Assembly: GCA_014728955.1 (NCBI GenBank)
Contig: WJKT01000008.1
Location: 1-7,705, forward strand
Direction: 5' to 3'
Length of the DNA: 7,705 nucleotides
DNA from: Candidatus Peregrinibacteria bacterium
GTDB taxonomy: Bacteria; Patescibacteriota; Gracilibacteria; UBA1369; PNNO01
Under the pieces are notes generated by a model that did not search any database, was not told the origin of the DNA, and was given only the letters and a program-made list of their open reading frames with translations. Positions 1-3,859 of the stretch are shown in pieces. The translations under genes were made by a program, and so were the position numbers. How positions within the stretch are numbered: position 1 is the stretch's first letter; every line of letters begins with the position of its first letter.

Positions 1-2
1 GA

Positions 3-995
3 ATCGCAACCAGACGCGGACTTGACGGCAACTTTTATTTTGCAGACGGATCATATGCTCCTATTTTCTCCGGAACGAAAATTGAAGTCCTTCGCGTATT
101 TACTTCGGAAGAATTAACAAAATATAAAAGAGAGGCAGTAGCCTACAACACCGGAAATCAAAAACGATATATTCAAAAAAAAGAAGCCGATCAATTCACC
201 GGCTCTTACGGTATTGCACCACCTCCAACCACGCAAGATATAAAGAAAAACAAAGAATATTGGGATACACTTGATAATACTGATTATGCACGTAAACCAA
301 GAACACGAAGTACTGTACGATCAACAGAATACATTCCGCGTAATGAACGGGAAAAGCAATTTCTGGGACAATGGCGTGAGATCATGTCAATTACCAGTAA
401 ACAGCATCTTATAGATATGAAAAATGACATTATCCTGCGCCCCGACGATCCGATTGTGCATGTTCCCGACGAACGCAGAGGAACCAGACTTCGCAGCGGT
501 GCAGCACTTCGTTATGCTCTTTTTAAACGATATGCAGAATTGTCCGGACACAAAGTACAAATAACATCGGCATACCGAAGTACAAAATTACAACGGAAAC
601 TCTGGTATCGAGGACTGGCAAAAAGAATGAAGAAATTCCGGGAAAAATACCCTCATCTTTCACCGCGTGAAATTAAACGCAGGGCAATAGCTCAGAACAG
701 GCGGTTTGTTGCTCCACCAGGAAGATCTCATCACAATACCGGCGGCGCATTAGATATTCGTATTTCCGGCATGCAAATGTATAAATATCGCGGTTCGCGA
801 TCGGCATATAGAAGAGCTTTGCAAACCGGCAACCTGGCGGGTATTTCGGGAAACGACAGAAAAGCTGTACAAACAAGGATTCACATGGAGCGTACCTTGC
901 GGGCTTCATATTTTCTCGGCACTAACTATTACCGGGAAACATGGCATTGGAATGTAGACAGACAAGGAAGACGCGATGTGTACGATAATGTTTAA
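3..995 (+). CDS. VanY-like M15 family zinc D,D-carboxypeptidase/peptidase, 5' end missing
   Basis: The frame is open from the first bases to TAA at 993-995 and gives 330 residues, so the start lies upstream of the window; the internal ATG at 384 is not a convincing start because coding sequence continues in frame before it. The C-terminal half carries the M15B/VanY signature: SAYRS (Arg about residue 192), SHHNTGGALD (about 242-251, matching SxHxxGxAxD with zinc ligands His244 and Asp251), and ETWHW (Glu312 as catalytic base, His315 as third zinc ligand). Such enzymes cut D-Ala-D-Ala or related bonds in peptidoglycan outside the cytoplasmic membrane. The N-terminal 130 residues hold a Gly/aromatic stretch (RGLDGNFYFADGSYAPIFSG) followed by a charged linker rich in Lys, Arg and Pro; I do not recognise that domain. 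The exact cut site (endo- or carboxypeptidase) cannot be told. It converges on the next gene and overlaps its stop by four bases. Confidence 0.85.
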   Translation: MATRRGLDGNFYFADGSYAPIFSGTKIEVLRVFTSEELTKYKREAVAYNTGNQKRYIQKKEADQFTGSYGIAPPPTTQDIKKNKEYWDTLDNTDYARKPRTRSTVRSTEYIPRNEREKQFLGQWREIMSITSKQHLIDMKNDIILRPDDPIVHVPDERRGTRLRSGAALRYALFKRYAELSGHKVQITSAYRSTKLQRKLWYRGLAKRMKKFREKYPHLSPREIKRRAIAQNRRFVAPPGRSHHNTGGALDIRISGMQMYKYRGSRSAYRRALQTGNLAGISGNDRKAVQTRIHMERTLRASYFLGTNYYRETWHWNVDRQGRRDVYDNV

Positions 996-1552
996 AATTT
1001 GGAAACAATTCTACGTATGCCTATAATCACAAATGTTCCAAGCATGAATATACATAGAGCATAGAGCCATTTGGCAAATCCGAGAGGGAACGCTATCAAC
1101 GAAATACCGCACGACACGGCGATGCCGCGGATATAATCCAAAGGCACACCCAAAAACCACTGTGTATGCCAATAGACATACTGTTTTTTAAAGCGCTTTA
1201 TTCCGTAATACGGATTAATAATAAACCATAAAAAATCCCAGAAAACCGAAAACAAAACCAAAAGCGATATTATTTCAATTTCCGCGGCAAATGACCATGT
1301 AGCTCCTCCCAAAAAAGGAAAATGAAAGAAAAGAATCAATAATAACAACGTATAAAAAAGATATCCCGTTAGCTCCTTCCCTCCCATAAAAAATCCGAAA
1401 ATTTTTGATTTGACACGCCACGTCGGTATTTTTTTCATCCAGCCATGTTTCCCTTCAATTTGCACTTCAAGAGCAGCCAAAGTTAATACTATCAAAAACA
1501 AATAGCTGTACTTTATACCGTACCATTCAAGCCATGACGTCATATAGTCCAT
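992..1552 (-). CDS. Conserved integral membrane protein of unknown function, five predicted helices
   Basis: A 186-residue, very hydrophobic protein. Likely membrane segments lie near residues 15-32, 61-82, 90-112, 136-156 and 160-180. Between them are motifs rich in polar and aromatic residues: LEVQIEGKHGW..PTWR (28-46), GGKELTGY (57-64), WDFLWFIINPYYG (105-117) and WHTQWFLGVPLDY (128-140). Charged or metal-capable residues sit close to the membrane (Glu29, Glu33, His36, His77, Glu91, Glu93, Asp106, His129, Asp139), which could mean an enzyme or binding site rather than a plain structural protein; this is inference. From memory, similar uncharacterised proteins occur in Patescibacteria; I know no function. 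It lies 11 bases behind the GH1 gene on the same strand and is probably cotranscribed. The ATG at 1552 touches a GGAG; the ATG of Met4 (1543) sits nine bases after it and is the better start. Confidence 0.8.
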   Translation of the reverse strand: MDYMTSWLEWYGIKYSYLFLIVLTLAALEVQIEGKHGWMKKIPTWRVKSKIFGFFMGGKELTGYLFYTLLLLILFFHFPFLGGATWSFAAEIEIISLLVLFSVFWDFLWFIINPYYGIKRFKKQYVYWHTQWFLGVPLDYIRGIAVSCGISLIAFPLGFAKWLYALCIFMLGTFVIIGIRRIVSKF

Positions 1553-1556
1553 CTCC
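1553..1556 (-). promoter_or_regulatory. Shine-Dalgarno GGAG that favours Met4 (1543) as start
   Basis: On the minus strand the sequence reads GGAG directly followed by ATGGACTATATG. Spacing to the first ATG is zero, too close for ribosome binding, while the second in-frame ATG (1541-1543) is nine bases away. The site lies in the 11-base gap after the glycosidase stop. It is the only well-placed Shine-Dalgarno sequence I see before a gene in this window. Using Met4 would shorten the membrane protein to 183 residues. Confidence 0.55.
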
Positions 1557-1563
1557 GAGAGGT

Positions 1564-2880
1564 TTATTTAAGTATACGATCCTTAATACCCTTTGCATAT
1601 TTATCAATAATACTATCGGTAATTTTCCCTGTTTTACATATAGCAGCGTACACCTGTGAACTCGGCTTTGGAATACGTTCAAATGTTCGATGATTCATCC
1701 CCACAAGACCAAACGGTTGAGTATACCCTTCAGCCCACTCGAAATTATCAATAAAAGACCAATACAAATATCCGCGAACATCAACCCCCTCCCGCATAGC
1801 ACGGTGAATAGCTTCAAGATGACGTACTATATATGAAATTCGCTGCGTATCATCAAGTGTGGAAATACCGTTTTCCGTAATAAAAATTGGTTTTTTAATT
1901 TTTCGATACGTGATTTTTAATAAACGATACAATCCTTTTGGAAACACCTCCCAATTAAATAAAGTTCGTTCAACGGAAGTATTGGTTCGAAGCCGCATAT
2001 GCAACGGAGATTTAAACGCGGAAAAATGACACGCACATCTAAAATAATAATTCATTCCCACGAAATCCAAGCTCTTTTTTGCATCGTGCAATTTACCAAA
2101 ACCAAATAAAAGAGGATATCTGCCGGTATAAAACGGGCGGAAAAATAGCTTGTTATAAAGATATTGATACATTACCGAAACAGCCCGACTCATAATACTA
2201 TTTTTCTTCTGAGGATCGAACCACACAAAGCTTTTTGCAAACCCAACCTCAGGAGCAGTCCAATCATTCTCTTTATAAACCTTTTTAATAGTCTGATATG
2301 CATCTATATGAGTATGTAGAAGCTCTTTTAAGACTTTTCTAAATTTAAACAAGCTATGTTTCCCCGGCGGCCACAACCCCTCCCAATAACCAAAATTTGT
2401 GTACACATACGGCTCGTTAATCGTTACCCAATAATCAACAAGATCACCCAATTCCTGAACCACACGACGTACATAGCGAATAAATTTCTTTCTACCATCA
2501 GGATGTAAAAAGGCTCCCTGCTTTGCAAACCAATGAGGCAATGTAAAATGAAACAATGTTACCATAGGGGTAATCCCCTGCTTTTTGAGCTCTTTTAAAA
2601 CCTTTCTGTAATGATTGATTTCAGACGTATTAAATTGTCCTTCCGTTTGCTCAATCCTACTCCATTCAATGGAAAGTCTATGCATGGAATGATGCATCGA
2701 CTTCATCATTTTAAAATCTTCACGGTACATATCGTAATGCTTACACGCATCTCCGGATACCTGGCGATTCAGAATTTTCCCTCGCTGTTCCCATTCCCAC
2801 CAATCATTAAAAATATTTTGTCCTTCCACTTGATGTGCCGACATGGATGTTCCCCAATAAAACTCCTTGGGAAACCTCAT
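1564..2880 (-). CDS. Glycoside hydrolase family 1 beta-glycosidase (beta-glucosidase-like)
   Basis: Retaining beta-glycosidase of the (beta/alpha)8 GH1 family, probably cytoplasmic because no signal peptide is seen. From the chosen start (438 residues) the family landmarks are in order: FYWGTSMSAHQVEG with sugar-binding Gln17, HRLSIEWSRIE, TLFHFTLPHWF with His111, TINEP with the acid/base Glu156, the NYY motif near 277, ITENG with the nucleophile Glu336, and YWSFIDNFEWAEGY with Trp374, Glu381 and Trp382. All catalytic residues are present, so it should be active; the aglycone and sugar (glucose, galactose, other) cannot be read from sequence. It is slightly shorter than the usual 440-480 residues. 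The start is chosen because family members begin as here with MRFPKEFYWG; an in-frame ATG at 2925 would add a polybasic MVKKRKKRQKEKRYF segment, and a TTG at 2961 lies upstream of the likely transcription start. Neither ATG has a Shine-Dalgarno sequence. It heads an operon with the membrane protein behind it. Confidence 0.92.
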   Translation of the reverse strand: MRFPKEFYWGTSMSAHQVEGQNIFNDWWEWEQRGKILNRQVSGDACKHYDMYREDFKMMKSMHHSMHRLSIEWSRIEQTEGQFNTSEINHYRKVLKELKKQGITPMVTLFHFTLPHWFAKQGAFLHPDGRKKFIRYVRRVVQELGDLVDYWVTINEPYVYTNFGYWEGLWPPGKHSLFKFRKVLKELLHTHIDAYQTIKKVYKENDWTAPEVGFAKSFVWFDPQKKNSIMSRAVSVMYQYLYNKLFFRPFYTGRYPLLFGFGKLHDAKKSLDFVGMNYYFRCACHFSAFKSPLHMRLRTNTSVERTLFNWEVFPKGLYRLLKITYRKIKKPIFITENGISTLDDTQRISYIVRHLEAIHRAMREGVDVRGYLYWSFIDNFEWAEGYTQPFGLVGMNHRTFERIPKPSSQVYAAICKTGKITDSIIDKYAKGIKDRILK

Positions 2881-2942
2881 AAAATAACGTTTTTCTTTTT
2901 GCCTTTTTTTTCGTTTTTTAACCATAATAATAGTGATAGCTG

Positions 2943-2971
2943 TTGCGTAATAGTATAGCAAATTTTACAAT
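2943..2971 (+). promoter_or_regulatory. Promoter of the DJ-1/PfpI gene
   Basis: TTGCGT (2943-2948) and TACAAT (2966-2971) are separated by 17 bases; the -10 matches the sigma70 consensus at five of six positions, the -35 at three. The predicted start of transcription near 2978 gives a leader of about 24 bases before the ATG at 3002, which has no Shine-Dalgarno sequence. It overlaps the divergent promoter of the glycosidase operon. Confidence 0.5.
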
Positions 2972-2980
2972 GGCAACGAA
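2952..2980 (-). promoter_or_regulatory. Promoter of the GH1-membrane protein operon
   Basis: On the minus strand TGCTATACT is an extended -10 (hexamer TATACT at 2952-2957, TG at 2959-2960). The hexamer 17 bases upstream is TTCGTT (2975-2980), a poor -35, as is common for extended -10 promoters. Transcription would start near 2945, leaving about 65 bases before the ATG at 2880 or 20 before the alternative ATG at 2925. The -10 lies inside the spacer of the plus-strand promoter. Confidence 0.5.
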
Positions 2981-2990
2981 GTATTTCGTT
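2975..2990. promoter_or_regulatory. Inverted repeat, candidate operator
   Basis: AACGAA-GTAT-TTCGTT is a perfect 6-4-6 inverted repeat. One arm coincides with the -35 position of the minus-strand promoter and the repeat covers the expected transcription start of the plus-strand promoter, so one bound protein could affect both divergent units. The regulator is unknown. It could instead be a short hairpin in the leader of the DJ-1 gene, or chance. Confidence 0.4.
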
Positions 2991-3001
2991 AAACAATCAT
3001 T

Positions 3002-3514
3002 ATGGAACTCTCTTCTAAAAAAGTTATTATGATTATCGCTCCGGAAAATTTCCGGGACGAAGAATATTTTCACACTCGCGAAGCACTGGAAAAGAAAGGT
3101 GTTGACGTTGATGTTGCCAGCACACAAAAAGTAGCCGTCAGCGGCATCGATAAAGAAGAAGTAACCGTTGATGTACTTCTTGATTCAGTTGAGGACCACT
3201 ATGACGCACTTGTTTTTGTTGGAGGAGGTGGCGCAAAAGTATACTTTGATAATCAAAAAGCATTATCCCTCGCCCGCACGTACCATGAAAAAGGAAAAAT
3301 CGTTGCAGCTATTTGTATTGCTCCATTAATACTCGGGCACGCGGGATTATTGCAAGACAAAAAAGCAACGTGTTGGGATGGTGTTCACGATGACCTTAGC
3401 GGATTCGGAGCTCGGTTCACGGGGAAAAAGGTAACAATTGACGGAACGATTATTACCGGAAACGGACCGAAAGCAGCACACAAATTCGGTAAAACTATTG
3501 CCAAAGCACTTTAG
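3002..3514 (+). CDS. DJ-1/PfpI family protein
   Basis: A 170-residue single-domain protein of the DJ-1/PfpI superfamily, the usual size, probably cytoplasmic. It shows NFRDEEYF (16-23) after the first beta strand, VFVGGGGA (71-78), the nucleophile elbow AAICIAP with Cys105, KATCWDG (121-127), and the C-terminal ITGNGPKAAHKFG (151-163). The residue after the reactive Cys is Ile106, where PfpI-type proteases have His, so the Cys-His pair of those enzymes is absent; the acidic partner would be among Asp19, Glu20 and Glu21. Members of this FRDEE-type subgroup are widespread in archaea and bacteria and often annotated as protease, glyoxalase or deglycase, but none of these activities is established from sequence. 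Stress protection or carbonyl detoxification is a reasonable guess. It is divergent from the GH1 operon and followed by a 345-base gap, so it is likely monocistronic. The stop is TAG. Confidence 0.88.
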   Translation: MELSSKKVIMIIAPENFRDEEYFHTREALEKKGVDVDVASTQKVAVSGIDKEEVTVDVLLDSVEDHYDALVFVGGGGAKVYFDNQKALSLARTYHEKGKIVAAICIAPLILGHAGLLQDKKATCWDGVHDDLSGFGARFTGKKVTIDGTIITGNGPKAAHKFGKTIAKAL

Positions 3515-3565
3515 CGCCTCGTTTGATCAATTATTTAGTTCAAAAATACGGGTATAGTGTGCGGG

Positions 3566-3581
3566 TACCTACATGTATTTT
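3566..3581. promoter_or_regulatory. Weak NrdR-box-like element (distal)
   Basis: TACCTACATGTATTTT has the perfect 8-base palindrome TACATGTA at its core and matches the core pattern CWACATRTAK shared with the two sites downstream. Its flanks do not match the NrdR consensus acaCwAtATaTwGtgt. Its start is 62 bases before the next element, close to six helical turns. Confidence 0.25.
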
Positions 3582-3627
3582 CACATCGCCATTTCCCCCC
3601 TAGGCACCGTTGTCAATTTTTCAACAA

Positions 3628-3643
3628 ATACAACATGTAGTGT
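3628..3643. promoter_or_regulatory. nrdR box: NrdR box 1 upstream of nrdJ
   Basis: ATACAACATGTAGTGT agrees with the published NrdR-box consensus acaCwAtATaTwGtgt at 13 of 16 positions (W positions counted), with mismatches only at lower-case, less conserved positions, and is palindromic at six of eight base pairs. NrdR is the ATP-cone repressor of ribonucleotide reductase genes in most bacteria. Location before a ribonucleotide reductase gene supports the call. The nrdR gene itself is not in the window. Confidence 0.55.
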
Positions 3644-3659
3644 GTAGTCAAAAAGATAA

Positions 3660-3675
3660 ACGCTACATATATGGG
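3660..3675. promoter_or_regulatory. nrdR box: NrdR box 2 upstream of nrdJ
   Basis: ACGCTACATATATGGG matches the NrdR consensus at 11 of 16 positions; the left half and centre fit, the right end does not. Its centre is 32 bases from box 1, the three-turn spacing typical of NrdR box pairs, which raises its credibility. It ends 30 bases before the -35 of the proposed nrdJ promoter. A weaker promoter, TAGTCA-17-TATATG (3645-3673), would overlap it directly. Confidence 0.42.
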
Positions 3676-3705
3676 ATTTTTGCAACTAAAGTTTGCGTTT
3701 TCATA

Positions 3706-3734
3706 TTGCAATCATGCCGCCCGAAGATTATAGT
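3706..3734 (+). promoter_or_regulatory. Promoter of nrdJ
   Basis: TTGCAA (3706-3711) and TATAGT (3729-3734) are 17 bases apart, matching sigma70 consensus at four and five of six positions. Transcription would begin near 3741, leaving a leader of about 120 bases before the ATG at 3860. The predicted NrdR boxes lie just upstream. Confidence 0.5.
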
Positions 3735-3740
3735 CAGAAC

Positions 3741-3859
3741 TGTATTAATTCATTCGCGCTCAGCAAGGCTTTCTAGGTACATAGCCTGTATTGGATGGAG
3801 GTAAAACTCGCATCTTTCTTTTTGCGCCTCTTTTGTATTCTAATAACCTTTATATACGC
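3741..3859 (+). promoter_or_regulatory. nrdJ leader with small hairpins and an orphan Shine-Dalgarno
   Basis: Two possible stems are visible: AGGCT/AGCCT (3766-3770 with 3783-3787, 12-base loop) and a bulged stem GAGG..CGCA pairing TGCG-CCTC (3798-3812 with 3823-3830), followed by a short T-rich run. The second stem buries a strong GGAGGT (3797-3802) that has no start codon at proper distance. The ATG at 3860 has no Shine-Dalgarno sequence of its own. No cobalamin-riboswitch box is recognisable. Whether this leader regulates anything is not known. Confidence 0.25.

Larger units (their letters stand above)
3515..3859. other. Non-coding control region upstream of nrdJ
   Basis: This 345-base stretch has no convincing gene. 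It has no strong intrinsic terminator for the upstream gene; TTTGA/TCAAA (from 3522) is only a weak 5-bp stem. From left to right it holds a -10-like TATAGT (3553-3558), three NrdR-box-like elements (3566-3581, 3628-3643, 3660-3675), a promoter (3706-3734) and a leader with small hairpins up to the nrdJ ATG. A 64-codon frame beginning with TTG at 3610 crosses these elements and resembles nothing I know. Confidence 0.7.

Noticed and set aside
2926..2961. TTG start at 2961 for the GH1 gene
   Set aside because: The TTG overlaps the extended -10 element of the promoter itself, so it would not be in the transcript.
3522..3547. Terminator after the DJ-1 gene
   Set aside because: TTTGA/TCAAA gives only five weak base pairs with a long loop and no T run, so it is not a convincing intrinsic terminator.
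3553..3558. Promoter around TATAGT at 3553
   Set aside because: The hexamer is good, but there is no -35 at 16-18 bases and no extended TG. It could equally be the right arm of a degenerate NrdR box.
3610..3804. 64-codon plus-strand reading frame starting with TTG
   Set aside because: It crosses the predicted NrdR boxes and the nrdJ promoter, lacks a Shine-Dalgarno sequence, and its product (many Ile, Arg, Ser and Cys) has no recognisable domain. It looks like a chance opening.
3791..3859. Upstream TTG start for nrdJ adding 23 residues
   Set aside because: The ATP-cone begins right at the ATG at 3860; the added residues resemble nothing in the family, and the GGAGGT lies after the TTG rather than before it.
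3741..3859. Cobalamin riboswitch before the B12-dependent reductase
   Set aside because: I looked because it would be logical, but found no B12-box type sequence and the leader is too short for the normal cobalamin aptamer.
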